Notes: a model not told the origin generated them from the sequence alone. A stretch of 64,000 nucleotides of DNA from Candidatus Saccharimonadota bacterium (GCA_016290315.1 JAEETK010000001.1:19157-83156); one strand, 5' to 3'. Shown: positions 35,685 through 45,303, counted from the stretch's first letter. A program made the numbers and translations.

Positions 35685-36239
35685 TTAAGTAGTGTAAAAA
35701 CGGATACCGCCGTTAGGGACTTTGTCGACACGAATGTTGCCTTTCAGTGGCAACTTTAGACAATAGGTTCTGATGGCGTGGTGGACTCCGCCGTGTGCGA
35801 CGATTGCGATGTTGTCGTAATCGGTATTAAGTATTTCTTCCATGGCGGAGTATATCCTATCGACAAATTCTTTGATGGATTCAATATTCTCGCTTTTAAT
35901 GTTTTTGTCGAAGTCGAATAATTCATGAAAAGCTGCACCAACATAATCGCCACTATTTCGTTCCTGGAGATTATCCTTTTCGAAAATGGATACATTATGA
36001 AACTCGTTTATAATATCGGCAGTTTGTCTTGCGCGTTGGAGTGAGGAACAGAATATAACGTCTATGCGAGTATCCTTGAGCTCTTGGGCGGTTCTTTTGG
36101 CTTGCTCGATCCCAGTTGAATTTAGTGGAGCATTTTCTTCTTTGAAGCCTGGCATATGGCGGATATTGGCTTTTCTAAGGGAAAGTTCGGTTATGTTTTG
36201 GTCGGTTTCGCCATGGCGTACAAAAATAATTTGTTTCAT
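35685..36239 (-). CDS. Histidine phosphatase family (phosphoglycerate mutase-like) protein
   Basis: Protein of 184 aa. FVRHGETDQN at residues 6-15 carries the phospho-accepting His, SSLQRARQTA the second Arg, and VAHGGVHHAIR the second catalytic His. Relatives include cofactor-dependent phosphoglycerate mutases and many small-molecule phosphatases; the short length and sequence favour a phosphatase. It is an independent minus-strand gene with TATATT 9 nt before the ATG. Confidence 0.85.
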   Translation of the reverse strand: MKQIIFVRHGETDQNITELSLRKANIRHMPGFKEENAPLNSTGIEQAKRTAQELKDTRIDVIFCSSLQRARQTADIINEFHNVSIFEKDNLQERNSGDYVGAAFHELFDFDKNIKSENIESIKEFVDRIYSAMEEILNTDYDNIAIVAHGGVHHAIRTYCLKLPLKGNIRVDKVPNGGIRFYTT

Positions 36240-36287
36240 CTTTTTAAGAATATACCAGATTGGTTTAGAAGTGTAGTTGGCGTTGTT

Positions 36288-36971
36288 TTAAATCTTGGAG
36301 TAGTTGTTAATGTCTGAGAACATTTCTCTAATTAGCCGTTTACCGCCTAAATCGATTGCTTCTTTTGAGTATCCAGCTTCAGCAACGCAGGGAACATCGG
36401 TGCCGATTACATAGGAGTATCCATCATAATATGCTAGGCTGTGGTCTTGTTTTCCTTTTACTCTAGCAATTAAGAGTTGATAACATTCTGTCGGTATTTT
36501 TTGAGGCGAAGTTGTAAGTTGTTTCGTGAAGCCCGACACTGCAATGTTTGATGCATTGGCGTACCAAGTAAAGTCGGTAGTTTCGGCAGTTTTGACTTCA
36601 TAACTGTAAATATATAATCCATTTGGAATTTTTATTTTCACATTCCAATCGCCAATATATAGATACTCCGGTTTGTTCGTTTCGCTTCCATCCGTTGGAT
36701 ATTGGATATCCTCGTTTTTGGGGGTAGCTTCGGCGGTGGGGTCGTTTTCTTTTAATGAATTAGAGCTTTTTATACGTGTTTGAAGGCTCTTTATTTCATT
36801 ATTTTTTTGAGTGTTTTGCCAAAGTTCAATTCCTCCAAAGCAAAGACCGCTAACGGCGAGAGCTGCCAAGGTGATTATGATTGGCATATGTTTACATTTT
36901 GCAGAAGTGGCGTTATTTTTCTGTTGTGCTTCGGCGGATTGCCGCAAGGCTGAATGGTTTGTTGATGTCAT
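36288..36971 (-). CDS. Membrane-anchored unknown protein
   Basis: Protein of 227 aa. A 28-residue polar N-terminus is followed by a helix (about 29-50), a short coiled coil (NNEIKSLQTRIKSSNSLKEN) and an external beta-rich domain with Tyr/Thr-rich strands (YLYIGDWNVKIKIPNGLYIY). The coiled-coil motif resembles that of the 35096 protein. It follows the gene at 36986-37735 in the same direction after 14 nt with a GGAG site, so both form an operon. Confidence 0.7.
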   Translation of the reverse strand: MTSTNHSALRQSAEAQQKNNATSAKCKHMPIIITLAALAVSGLCFGGIELWQNTQKNNEIKSLQTRIKSSNSLKENDPTAEATPKNEDIQYPTDGSETNKPEYLYIGDWNVKIKIPNGLYIYSYEVKTAETTDFTWYANASNIAVSGFTKQLTTSPQKIPTECYQLLIARVKGKQDHSLAYYDGYSYVIGTDVPCVAEAGYSKEAIDLGGKRLIREMFSDINNYSKI

Positions 36972-36985
36972 ATTGTAGCTCCATA

Positions 36986-37735
36986 TTATATTTTAATTTC
37001 AGCATAACCGCTAACGAGTCCAGTGTCCATATGCGACGACATGCCAAGTTTTTCTAAAATATCATGTTGTTGATATGAAATGGTGATATTAGAGTCTTTT
37101 AAGAAAACATAGAAAAGATCATAGTTGGTTTTTAGTGTTTCTATGTATTTGTCAATATTTCTTTTAAAAGCGTCGACAGATATTGACTCGTCGAGAATAT
37201 TGCCACTTCTGTTTAACAGGAATGAATCTACGGTTACGGTTTCGGATATGTTTTCAAGTATTTTGCGATATATCTCTTCCGCAGAAAGGCCGAATTTGTC
37301 CAGGGTGGCCTTATTGTCGAGCTTTTCTCCGGTAGCTAAATCGATGTTGTTAGATATAACTTTGCTTGTGGTGCCGCCGGTTGGTACTTTGTAATAACTA
37401 ATAGAATACGCAGATAATACATTATTAAATACGCCATATTCAAATTTGACCGTCCCGTCAAGATTCCCCTCGTTACGTGTGGGATTAGGAACATTGAACG
37501 AGGCGTTCCCCGTGACGATAGTGTTCGTTTTTGCGACTTCTTCTGTAGTGCATTTAGTTCGACTCGGTTGATTATTGTCGCCAATCAACTGATATAGCCC
37601 AAAGCCAAATAGTATGTAACTACCGATTAATAAGATTAATAATATATATATTACAGGCAGGTGATTGCATTTATTTGATTTTGATGATTCTAGTTGTGTA
37701 GTATGTTCATTTGTGATTTGATTTTGCGTATTCAT
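36986..37735 (-). CDS. Membrane-anchored unknown protein
   Basis: Protein of 249 aa. A polar N-terminus with KCNHLPVIYI, similar to the KCKHMPIIIT of the downstream gene, leads into a helix at about 29-50. The external domain is mixed, with no recognised family. The shared KC(N/K)H(L/M)P start shows that the two neighbouring genes arose by duplication or use the same targeting signal. No ribosome-binding site is evident before the ATG. Confidence 0.7.
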   Translation of the reverse strand: MNTQNQITNEHTTQLESSKSNKCNHLPVIYILLILLIGSYILFGFGLYQLIGDNNQPSRTKCTTEEVAKTNTIVTGNASFNVPNPTRNEGNLDGTVKFEYGVFNNVLSAYSISYYKVPTGGTTSKVISNNIDLATGEKLDNKATLDKFGLSAEEIYRKILENISETVTVDSFLLNRSGNILDESISVDAFKRNIDKYIETLKTNYDLFYVFLKDSNITISYQQHDILEKLGMSSHMDTGLVSGYAEIKI

Positions 37736-38108
37736 GTGATTAAAACCGTTTATTATTTCTTATGTATATTATGGACTTTAAAGTTGAATATTTAAATAAT
37801 AAATAGGTCTGTTTTTGGCGTGGCTTTCTTTTCGATGTAAGCATGGAAGTATTGCGAGTATTGGCCTTTGGACCATTTGAACCTTGTAATTTGATTACGC
37901 TATAAGAAATGTTATATTTATATTCAATAATAACAGATACGCAGGTTAATTATGAGTTTGCAGATAGGGAAATTGTTTTTTCTGCCAATATGATTTTCGT
38001 CTCGTTTTACTCTTCTATCAAGGTTTAATCATAAAAAGACAGCCGTTTTTATAGTGTTAATGATATATTTTATAGTAACGGTTAAATCATTAATAAAAAG
38101 GAGAAAAG
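37736..38108. other. 373-bp AT-rich gap without a recognised gene
   Basis: It should hold the divergent promoters of the 37735 and 38109 genes. A 13-codon frame at 37952 resembles the start of ychF (ATGAGTTTG) but is too short to support as a gene. Two related AT-rich segments (GGTTTAATCAT near 38015 and GGTTAAATCAT near 38084) occur before the 38109 gene. Nothing else is seen. Confidence 0.5.
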
Positions 38109-38306
38109 ATGATAGCAACGTTCGTCTCAATACTAATTATTATTCTATTTATAGCGATTGGTGCGATCCTTCTGCGCGATTGCATCAAGAAGCTGAAGAA
38201 CGGTAATAAAAAAGCCTTACAATATATAGGAATTGTGTTTGGTAGCTGTTGCATCCTTCTTGCGATTTGGATGATAATCAATAAATTTGTTTTGCCTAAT
38301 CTTTAG
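38109..38306 (+). CDS. Small two-span membrane protein
   Basis: Protein of 65 aa. Helices at about 3-22 and 38-57 are joined by a basic loop (RDCIKKLKNGNKKAL), which should face the cytoplasm. AAAAGGAG before the ATG is a strong ribosome-binding site. No family is recognised; the size and layout recall small stress or holin-like membrane proteins, but no evidence decides this. Confidence 0.6.
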   Translation: MIATFVSILIIILFIAIGAILLRDCIKKLKNGNKKALQYIGIVFGSCCILLAIWMIINKFVLPNL

Positions 38307-38345
38307 AAGGTATCGAGTGTTCTTGGGGGCATATTTAAAGACTAT

Positions 38346-38909
38346 TTAAAAATTGTTTACTATATTCACTACTTCTGGCAATTCTTCTAAACCGCTTTTC
38401 TTACCCATGTGACCAATTCCGGGAATAAAACAGTCTTTTGCGGTAATTAGAATTGGGTATTTTTTTAGAATATCGAACGGTACGATATGATCATTATTGC
38501 TATATATCGAAAATGATTTGCCGATTAACTTAGGTATTTTTGCTAATTCCTTATTCGATAAACGTAGTGGAGCAATAACTTTATTTAAGTCATCGCGGCC
38601 TTCGCTGATAAATGGTTCCCCAAATCCGGCTAAACTTATATATCCACGGATAGTGATGTTATTCTCATACAAATACTTGAGAGACATAATGTTACCAATC
38701 GAATGGGCAATTATAATCGTATTGTCGTTTAAATCATTTTTATATTGGTCAAAAATATTAAAATACCCATCTATTGTGATATTTGTTTGCGTTGGAAATA
38801 ACGGCATCACGACTTTATGGCCATTTTTCTCAAAAGTTTCTTTGAAATAATTAAAGATTTTTGGTGTTCCGTTATATCCATGGACCAGAAAGATTATTGG
38901 TTTACTCAT
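38346..38909 (-). CDS. Alpha/beta hydrolase, RBBP9/YdeN-like
   Basis: Protein of 187 aa from MSKPIIFLVHGYNGTP. The nucleophile motif is AHSIGN (S near residue 67), the oxyanion region is HGYNG, and IYSNNDHIVP and GHMG near the end give the acid and His. This matches the small RBBP9-type serine hydrolases. A longer upstream frame is rejected because it reads through the ychF promoter region antisense. TATACT 9 nt before the ATG suggests a very short leader. Confidence 0.82.
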   Translation of the reverse strand: MSKPIIFLVHGYNGTPKIFNYFKETFEKNGHKVVMPLFPTQTNITIDGYFNIFDQYKNDLNDNTIIIAHSIGNIMSLKYLYENNITIRGYISLAGFGEPFISEGRDDLNKVIAPLRLSNKELAKIPKLIGKSFSIYSNNDHIVPFDILKKYPILITAKDCFIPGIGHMGKKSGLEELPEVVNIVNNF

Positions 38910-38975
38910 ATCTGATATAGTATACCCTAATGTGTTATAATATTTACTTATAATAATGGATATTGTGGGTTGGTT

Positions 38976-40034
38976 ATGAGTTTGAAAATAGGAATTGTCG
39001 GTTTGGCGAATGTGGGGAAGAGCACGCTTTTTAATGCTTTGACTAATGCTGGTGCATTGGCGGCAAATTATCCTTTTGCGACGATTGAACCAAATACTGG
39101 AATTGTGGGTGTGCCGGATGAGAGGTTGGGCGTTTTGGCAAAGATGTACGATTCGGATAAGATTGTGCCGGCTTCGGTTGAATTTGTGGATATTGCTGGC
39201 TTGATCGCTGGAGCTTCGAAGGGCGAGGGGCTTGGGAATAAGTTTTTGGCGAATATTAGAGAGTGTAAAGTAATTTGTCATGTGGTGCGAGCTTTTGCGG
39301 ATGCGAATGTGACGCATGTGGCTGGCAGCCCAGATCCGAAGAGGGATATTGATATAGTTGAGATGGAGTTAGCTTTGGCGGATATTGAAACGCTAGAAAA
39401 GACTTTGCCAAAAATACAAAAAGAGGCGCGCGGCGGCGATAAGGATGCAGCAAAGCGTGCGGAGCAGGCGGCCGAGGCTCTGGATAAGCTAAAGGCGGGG
39501 GAGGTGCATATAGAGCCGGTAGACGGACTTGAATTATTATCTGCTAAACCGGTATTTTATATGTTCAATATGGATGAGGGTGAGCTGGTGAACGGGGAAA
39601 AACGAAAGGAGCTTGCGGAATTGGTGGCTCCTCAGAAATGTGTATTTGTAAATGCGAAGCTTGAGTCTGAAATGGCGGATATGGAGCCTGAAGAAAAGAA
39701 AGAGTTTCTGGATAGCTACGGGATTACTGAAGATGGTTTGAGCCAGTTAGTGGGAGTGGCGTACGATACTCTAGGCCTGCAGAGCTTTTTGACTGCGGGC
39801 AAAAAAGAGACGCGTGCCTGGACGATTAAGAAAGGCGCAACTGCGCCAGAGGCAGCGGGCGTCATTCACTCGGATTTCCAGAGGGGATTTATTGCGGCAA
39901 CGATTTGTTCGTATGATGATCTGGTGCGATTGGGGTCTGAAAAAGCCGTTCGTGAGGCAGGTTTAATGCGCACGGAAGGTAAAGACTACGTTATGCGCGA
40001 TGGCGATGTAGTTGAATTTAAATTTAACGTATAA
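38976..40034 (+). CDS. ychF: Redox-regulated ribosome-binding ATPase YchF
   Basis: Protein of 352 aa. GLANVGKST (residues 9-17) is the P loop, VEFVDIAGLI the G3 region and NMDEGE the modified G4 that prefers ATP. The central coiled-coil domain and C-terminal TGS domain (MRDGDVVEFKFNV) are present. It binds the ribosome in translation control and stress response. The start is the ATG at 38976; a TTG two codons upstream is less likely. Confidence 0.96.
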   Translation: MSLKIGIVGLANVGKSTLFNALTNAGALAANYPFATIEPNTGIVGVPDERLGVLAKMYDSDKIVPASVEFVDIAGLIAGASKGEGLGNKFLANIRECKVICHVVRAFADANVTHVAGSPDPKRDIDIVEMELALADIETLEKTLPKIQKEARGGDKDAAKRAEQAAEALDKLKAGEVHIEPVDGLELLSAKPVFYMFNMDEGELVNGEKRKELAELVAPQKCVFVNAKLESEMADMEPEEKKEFLDSYGITEDGLSQLVGVAYDTLGLQSFLTAGKKETRAWTIKKGATAPEAAGVIHSDFQRGFIAATICSYDDLVRLGSEKAVREAGLMRTEGKDYVMRDGDVVEFKFNV

Positions 40035-40082
40035 GTTTTACAATTTTGACTACAAAAACGTTTGCGTTTTAGAAGTCGCTTA

Positions 40083-40091
40083 TGCTAAACT
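40083..40091 (+). promoter_or_regulatory. Extended -10 element for leaderless pilM
   Basis: TGC-TAAACT, then exactly 6 nt, then the ATG at 40098 that opens the pilus operon. Confidence 0.5.
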
Positions 40092-40097
40092 AGTTGT

Positions 40098-41141
40098 ATG
40101 AGTCTAGGTTACGGTGTGGGCGACTTCTTCGCACTCGATATCGGTACTGACGCACTGAGAATGGTGCAACTATCTGGCAACTCGCACGGATGGGTTTTGC
40201 AGCGCTTTGCTTATGTGCCAGTAAGCCGTTCAATTTTACAAGATAGTAGCGATGCTGGAAAGCGCCGTTTGGGGGAAACAATTCAGAATGCGGCCGAACA
40301 AGCTGGCATAAAAACGAAGAATATCGCGCTTGGCATGCCTTCAAGTAAAACATTTTCGACTATTATTGAGATTCCGACTCAAGATAACAAGTCGATGGAA
40401 AAAATTATTAAATATCACGCAGATCAATACATACCGATGCCTATAGACGATGCAAAAGTGGACTTTGTGATTCTTGGCCCTAGTCCGAATGATCCGCAAA
40501 TTACGGAGGTGCTATTATCCTCTACTTCAATCGCCTACGCAGAGGAGCGCATGGAAAGCGTGGAATCGTTTGGTTTTAATTTGGTAGCACAAGAACCGGA
40601 TCCGATTGCGATGTCGAGAGCTTTAACGCCTCCAGGTACAACCGATGCAATTTTGATTATTGATTATGGAGAAGATTCTACTGACCTTTCTATGGTGTAC
40701 GGAGCGCCGCGCTTGGTGCGTATGTTGCCTGGTGGTTTATCGGTATTAGTCCGAACCGTTGCAAACTCCTTGAACGTAAAAGAAAGTCAGGCTCGCCAGT
40801 TTATTTTGAAGTTTGGTTTAGCGCAAGATAAACTAGAAGGACAAGTATTTAAGGCCTTGGATCAGACTCTTGAGAATTTTGCTTCAGAGTTAACGAAGTC
40901 TATCCGCTTCTTCCAAACGAAGTATCCGAATGTTAATGTCGGTGGAGTAGTGCTGTCCGGCTTTGCGGGCATTATTCCATTTATGTCAGAGTATATTGAA
41001 GCAAAAACTGGATTCAAGACCATCCAGGGGAATCCATGGCAAATGGTTAGGGTTACTCCTCAGCAGCAGCAAGCGCTTTCTCAGGTGGCGGCAGAGTTTT
41101 CGGTGGCGATAGGCTTAGCGGAAAGGTCGAATAAGAGGTAG
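40098..41141 (+). CDS. pilM: Type IV pilus assembly protein PilM
   Basis: Protein of 347 aa with the actin-like PilM/SHS2 fold. FFALDIGTDALRMVQL is the first phosphate motif, ALGMPSSKTFSTIIEIP the PilM signature strand, IIDYGEDSTDLSMV the second phosphate motif and VVLSGFAGI the adenosine motif. PilM sits on the inner face of the membrane, binds the N-terminus of PilN and links the assembly platform to the ATPase. It is the first gene of pilM-N-O-x-B and is read from an apparently leaderless promoter. Confidence 0.9.
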   Translation: MSLGYGVGDFFALDIGTDALRMVQLSGNSHGWVLQRFAYVPVSRSILQDSSDAGKRRLGETIQNAAEQAGIKTKNIALGMPSSKTFSTIIEIPTQDNKSMEKIIKYHADQYIPMPIDDAKVDFVILGPSPNDPQITEVLLSSTSIAYAEERMESVESFGFNLVAQEPDPIAMSRALTPPGTTDAILIIDYGEDSTDLSMVYGAPRLVRMLPGGLSVLVRTVANSLNVKESQARQFILKFGLAQDKLEGQVFKALDQTLENFASELTKSIRFFQTKYPNVNVGGVVLSGFAGIIPFMSEYIEAKTGFKTIQGNPWQMVRVTPQQQQALSQVAAEFSVAIGLAERSNKR

Positions 41142-41144
41142 ATT

Positions 41145-42362
41145 ATGTACGAGATTAGTTTGGTACCAGACGTAAAATCCGAGCTACTTAAGAAGCAGAA
41201 GCTACGCAACTTGATTTTCTTCATTTGTTTGATTGTTGCAGCTTCTTGTGGTGGTCTAATTCTATTACTATTAGGTTTTATCGGTACGCAGAGTCTCGAG
41301 ATTGCGGCGCAGGAAAACGAAATTAACTGTAGGGCAGACGGGAGTGGAGTTGGCTGCGGAAGCTATGGTACTCCAGTTTTGAAATACCCTAACGTAAATG
41401 AGCTTTTGACAATTCAGAGCCAGATGAAAAATGTTGGCGTACTGAACAATAATAAAATTAAGTTTTCCCGCGTATTTGGTCTGTTAGATGTGATTTTGCC
41501 TGATGGCGTAAAGAGCGAAGACACGGTCTTAGTGAGCGAGTTAAATGGTGACATTTCGCAAAATCTAATTACATTCGATGCGATTGGCTATGCTAGAAAC
41601 AATATTGGTTACCATGCGCTTGAGAGTTTTAAGAAAAGCACAAAATTAACCTATTTCGACTACGGTAGCTACATGCGTTTGAATGAGGATGGCGAATATG
41701 AACCGATTCCTTCGTACTGTATTACTGAATATGTTGAAAAAGGCTATATTTATGGCAGATATTTGCGTTATTCTCCAGGATGCGAGAACGATATGATTGT
41801 TAAAAGTGATGATGACAATAAGAAGCAAGACGATTCCGATGAAGACAATGACGAAGACGAGAATAATGACGACGATGGAGAAGACGAAAATAATGACGGC
41901 GATGGCGCAGAGAAGAAGCAGGAAACGCAGCAGAAGAAAATAGAAGAAGTAATTATTCGTCGTACTTATAAGAATGCGGGCGATCGTGAAGAATACAAGA
42001 ACGGTAACGATTCGATGGCGGAGGATAACAAAGAAGGTAATACTGGCAAGTATTATTTCCAGAGTCAATGTTTGCAATACGATGATTCGGGCAACTTCGA
42101 TGAGGAGGCAACGATTTCTGAATGCTCGATATTGAGCGAAGATGGCCTATTTGTAGCGAACTCTGGTTGGGGTAAGGGTCCCGAAGACAAAATGGTATTG
42201 AGCTTTTCAGTGAATTTAACGCTTGACCCACGTCTGTTCTTATCGTCCAGTAAACATATGCAAATTATTGGACCAAGTCGCCAAAACGTAACCGATAGCT
42301 ATATTCAGGTACGCGATATGTTTGCCGAAAAAGCTAGGGATGTACAAAGGGAGGAATCTTAA
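41145..42362 (+). CDS. pilN: PilN-like pilus assembly protein with acidic insert
   Basis: Protein of 405 aa. The start MYEISLVPDVKSELLKKQKL carries the short cytoplasmic PilM-binding motif (INLLP-like ISLVPD), then one helix (about 25-48). The outer domain is about twice the usual PilN size and has an insert at about 220-266 made almost only of Asp, Glu, Asn and Lys. Its role as PilN rests on position between PilM and PilO and on the N-terminus. The insert is probably disordered and may bind cations. Confidence 0.78.
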   Translation: MYEISLVPDVKSELLKKQKLRNLIFFICLIVAASCGGLILLLLGFIGTQSLEIAAQENEINCRADGSGVGCGSYGTPVLKYPNVNELLTIQSQMKNVGVLNNNKIKFSRVFGLLDVILPDGVKSEDTVLVSELNGDISQNLITFDAIGYARNNIGYHALESFKKSTKLTYFDYGSYMRLNEDGEYEPIPSYCITEYVEKGYIYGRYLRYSPGCENDMIVKSDDDNKKQDDSDEDNDEDENNDDDGEDENNDGDGAEKKQETQQKKIEEVIIRRTYKNAGDREEYKNGNDSMAEDNKEGNTGKYYFQSQCLQYDDSGNFDEEATISECSILSEDGLFVANSGWGKGPEDKMVLSFSVNLTLDPRLFLSSSKHMQIIGPSRQNVTDSYIQVRDMFAEKARDVQREES

Positions 42363-42363
42363 T

Positions 42364-43203
42364 ATGCCTAAGAAAAGCAATAATGGTAAGGGTGTTGCTT
42401 TTGCCAAAAGGGCAAAAATAGACAGCGCCCAAAAAAATATGTTGGTGGCTGTTTGTGCAACTTCTGTACTTTTAGGTGTCACGGCTGTAGGAACAATATA
42501 TATGTTCAAGAAGATTTCCTTTAATAATGTTAAGAAGACCGAAAATAGTACTGTTATCAAGAACTTTACAGAGACCCAGAATAGCTTAAGTTCACTGTCG
42601 GTATCCGTAGGAGATCTTGCGAATAACCAAAACTTGGAAGTAGTGGCTCAGAAAAGGTCAGCATCTTGCAATAATAAAATAGCAACTGATGAATCCGGAG
42701 AGTATTCAATCGAGGATATTTCTCTTGCAAGAACATGTTCAGCATTACGCGTTATTTCGGATACATTACCAGCAACTAGTAACCAGGATGCTTCAAACTC
42801 AAGCTTAAACTACTTATTGTTGTATAGAAATCCTGAGATTAATATTGAAGGTATTAGTACTGCTGAGGCGAGTTATGGTGGTAGTAGTAAGATGGTAGAC
42901 GAAAGTGGTCAGCCATTGCAGCTAAAAAGCTTAGCCACTAGTATCAATCTAAAAGATAGTGCGACGACCGTAAGGAACGCTATGGATTCGATTGAAAGCT
43001 CAATTCGGAATTTTGATATTACTAGCGTTACTTTAGGTATGTCTACAGATGCCGATAATAAGCAGGTGATTGAATTAAGCGCGACTTATGACAGTTATTA
43101 TTCTGATCCTGTGCAAATTGTGAAGGAAAGAAAAGTTATCTGCGCTGATGATAAGACCACGGCGTGTAGTAAAAAGAAAGGTAGTGGGGTAACAACACAA
43201 TGA
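42364..43203 (+). CDS. PilO-like pilus assembly protein
   Basis: Protein of 279 aa starting MPKKSNNGKG after GGAGG; a longer frame from 42322 would overlap pilN. A basic N-terminus leads into a helix (about 26-47) and an outer domain with coiled coil and mixed folds. Sequence similarity to PilO is not visible by eye; the call rests on order and architecture. Its TGA overlaps the next ATG, indicating translational coupling. Confidence 0.65.
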   Translation: MPKKSNNGKGVAFAKRAKIDSAQKNMLVAVCATSVLLGVTAVGTIYMFKKISFNNVKKTENSTVIKNFTETQNSLSSLSVSVGDLANNQNLEVVAQKRSASCNNKIATDESGEYSIEDISLARTCSALRVISDTLPATSNQDASNSSLNYLLLYRNPEINIEGISTAEASYGGSSKMVDESGQPLQLKSLATSINLKDSATTVRNAMDSIESSIRNFDITSVTLGMSTDADNKQVIELSATYDSYYSDPVQIVKERKVICADDKTTACSKKKGSGVTTQ

Positions 43204-43532
43204 AAACAAGTGATATAGCTTTGGTAGTATTACTTTCGGCAGTATCAATAGTGATTTCTTATTGGCTTGGTAATCTGATTCTTGGCGATCCGAGTAATGA
43301 TACGTATGAGATTACTTATGTTGAGAATATCAGTTCTGAGCTAAGGCAGCCCGATGATGAAACCTTTTATCCGAAAGCAATTAACCCTACGGTCGAAGTT
43401 ATTATTGGTCAGTGTTCCGAAGAAGAAGATTGGGATGTTGCATCTCAGCGCTGTGTACCAAAGAAAGAAGACAATAACAAGCCCGAAGATGGTGGCGATA
43501 ATCCTAATCCAGATGATAATCCGGGGGTATAG
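43200..43532 (+). CDS. Small membrane-anchored protein in the pilus operon
   Basis: Protein of 110 aa. One helix (about 7-27) is followed by an outer region with a Cys pair (QCSEEEDWDVASQRCV) that could form a disulphide, then an Asn/Asp/Pro-rich tail. The position after PilO is that of PilP in other operons, but no similarity is seen. The ATGA overlap with the previous gene and contact with pilB support a structural role in the pilus machine. Confidence 0.65.
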   Translation: MKTSDIALVVLLSAVSIVISYWLGNLILGDPSNDTYEITYVENISSELRQPDDETFYPKAINPTVEVIIGQCSEEEDWDVASQRCVPKKEDNNKPEDGGDNPNPDDNPGV

Positions 43533-45293
43533 ATGCTCCTCAATAAAGAGCTACAAGACAAAATTGTCGGCCTTCTAGTCGAGAACGGGCTTGCTGATGC
43601 AGGCTTAGTTAAGAAGACCTATAACGAGGTTGCAAAAACTGGGCAGCCAATTTTGGCAGTTTTGCGTAGTAAGAATGTGGCAACCGATGATTGTATTCAG
43701 CATGCTACGGCAGTTGTAGTGGGTAGTCCTTATATAGATTTGCGCAATATTCGTTTCGATAAGGATAAACTGTTGAAGATACCGCAGGATGTTGCTCAGC
43801 GCTCAAAAGTAGTTCCTCTAGACGAACAAAATGGTCAATTAGTGGTTGCCGTATTAGATACGTCTAATATTCAGCGAATGGATTATTTGTCTACTTTAGT
43901 CAAAATGCCAATTAAGGCGATGATGACGTCTGAGGCGGGTGTACAGAATGCGTTGGCGCAGTATATGGCTGACCTTAAGGACGTTAATAAGGTAGCAAAG
44001 CAGGAGGAGGCGCAAAAGAGCGCGGCGGACGCGTCGAATGCGCAGACGATTACACAGGATTCGCCGATATCGAAGGCCTTGAGTTCTATTTTGGATTATG
44101 CAGCAAAGTCGAAAGCGTCTGATATTCATATTGAGCCGCTAGAGCACGATTTAGTTATTCGGATGCGTATTGATGGTGTTCTTCGTCAAACAATGAAGTT
44201 GCCAAAATCTATCGAGGCGGCATTAGTTTCGCGTATTAAAATTATGGCAAAGCTGAAAATTGACGAGCATCGTATCCCGCAAGACGGTCAGTTTGCTGTA
44301 ATCGTGAATGGCAATACGATTGATCTTCGTATTGCAACCTCGCCGGTGGTTTGGGGTGAGCAGGTGGTTATTCGTCTTTTGGATAAATCTGGAACCTCGA
44401 TGGACGTCGAGAAGATGGGTATGACCGGTAGGGCATTGGAGGATGTCACGCAAGGAATTAGCAAGCCGAACGGTATGATTTTGACGTCTGGTCCGACTGG
44501 CTCTGGTAAGTCTACTACGCTCTATGCGTTGATCAAGAGAATCAAAGATGAATCGATTAATATTGTTACGTTGGAAGACCCGGTTGAGTATAAGATGGAT
44601 GGCGTTAATCAGATTCAGATTAATGTTGATGCGGGCTTAACCTTTGCTTCGGGTTTGCGTTCAATCTTGCGCCAAGACCCGGATGTGGTAATGGTGGGTG
44701 AGATTCGCGACGGCGAGACGGCAAACTTGGCCGTGCAGGCAGCCTTGACGGGGCACTTGGTATTCTCGACACTACACACTAACTCTGCCGCAGGTATTAT
44801 GCCGCGTCTTCTCGATATGGGAATTGAGCCGTTCTTGATTGCTTCGACTTTGAATACGGTGATTGGTCAGCGTTTGGTGCGTCGCGTAGCGGAGCGCAGG
44901 GAAACCTATCAGTCGAGCGAGATGGAGACGAACATGATAAAAGGCGTCGTGGGTGGGTTATTGCCGCAATCTCAAGGTGAAGTGCCAGAGGTAAGTGAAA
45001 AGCGCGGATACGGTAGTCTCCCGGTAGCGAATTCGAAGAGTTTTACGCTAGTGAAGGGGATTGCCTCGGAAGAGGCGCCGAATGGGTATAAAGGACGTGC
45101 TGGTTTGTATGAGACGATTTCTGTTGATGATGATATTCAGAAGCTGATTGTGGCGCGCGCTACTTCTGGTGATATTATGCGTGTGGCAAAGATGAAAGGC
45201 GCTATTACGATGCGTCAAGATGGTATGCTGAAGGCTTTGACTGGCATGACGACGATTGAGGAAGTGAATCGCGTCGCTAGCGACTTAGCGTAA
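43533..45293 (+). CDS. pilB: Type IV pilus extension ATPase PilB/GspE family
   Basis: Protein of 586 aa. The N-terminal GSPII_E domain covers residues 1-150; the ATPase has Walker A GPTGSGKST (near 325), the Asp box LEDPVEY, Walker B DPDVVMVGEIRD and the His box HTNSA. It powers pilin polymerisation under the assembly platform. The tetracysteine zinc site usual after QRLVRR in PilB/GspE is absent (VAERRETYQSSEMETN in its place). It closes the operon; no pilC, pilT or pilins follow in this window. Confidence 0.95.
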   Translation: MLLNKELQDKIVGLLVENGLADAGLVKKTYNEVAKTGQPILAVLRSKNVATDDCIQHATAVVVGSPYIDLRNIRFDKDKLLKIPQDVAQRSKVVPLDEQNGQLVVAVLDTSNIQRMDYLSTLVKMPIKAMMTSEAGVQNALAQYMADLKDVNKVAKQEEAQKSAADASNAQTITQDSPISKALSSILDYAAKSKASDIHIEPLEHDLVIRMRIDGVLRQTMKLPKSIEAALVSRIKIMAKLKIDEHRIPQDGQFAVIVNGNTIDLRIATSPVVWGEQVVIRLLDKSGTSMDVEKMGMTGRALEDVTQGISKPNGMILTSGPTGSGKSTTLYALIKRIKDESINIVTLEDPVEYKMDGVNQIQINVDAGLTFASGLRSILRQDPDVVMVGEIRDGETANLAVQAALTGHLVFSTLHTNSAAGIMPRLLDMGIEPFLIASTLNTVIGQRLVRRVAERRETYQSSEMETNMIKGVVGGLLPQSQGEVPEVSEKRGYGSLPVANSKSFTLVKGIASEEAPNGYKGRAGLYETISVDDDIQKLIVARATSGDIMRVAKMKGAITMRQDGMLKALTGMTTIEEVNRVASDLA

Positions 45294-45303
45294 GGTAGTT
45301 TTT

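Noticed and set aside
37952..37993. 13-codon frame resembling the start of ychF
   Set aside because: It is too short, has no ribosome-binding site, and the similarity is limited to about a dozen bases.
38346..39317. Long minus-strand frame of 323 codons over the hydrolase gene and the start of ychF
   Set aside because: Only the part from the ATG at 38909 looks like a hydrolase. The extension runs antisense through the ychF promoter and coding start and has no family features.
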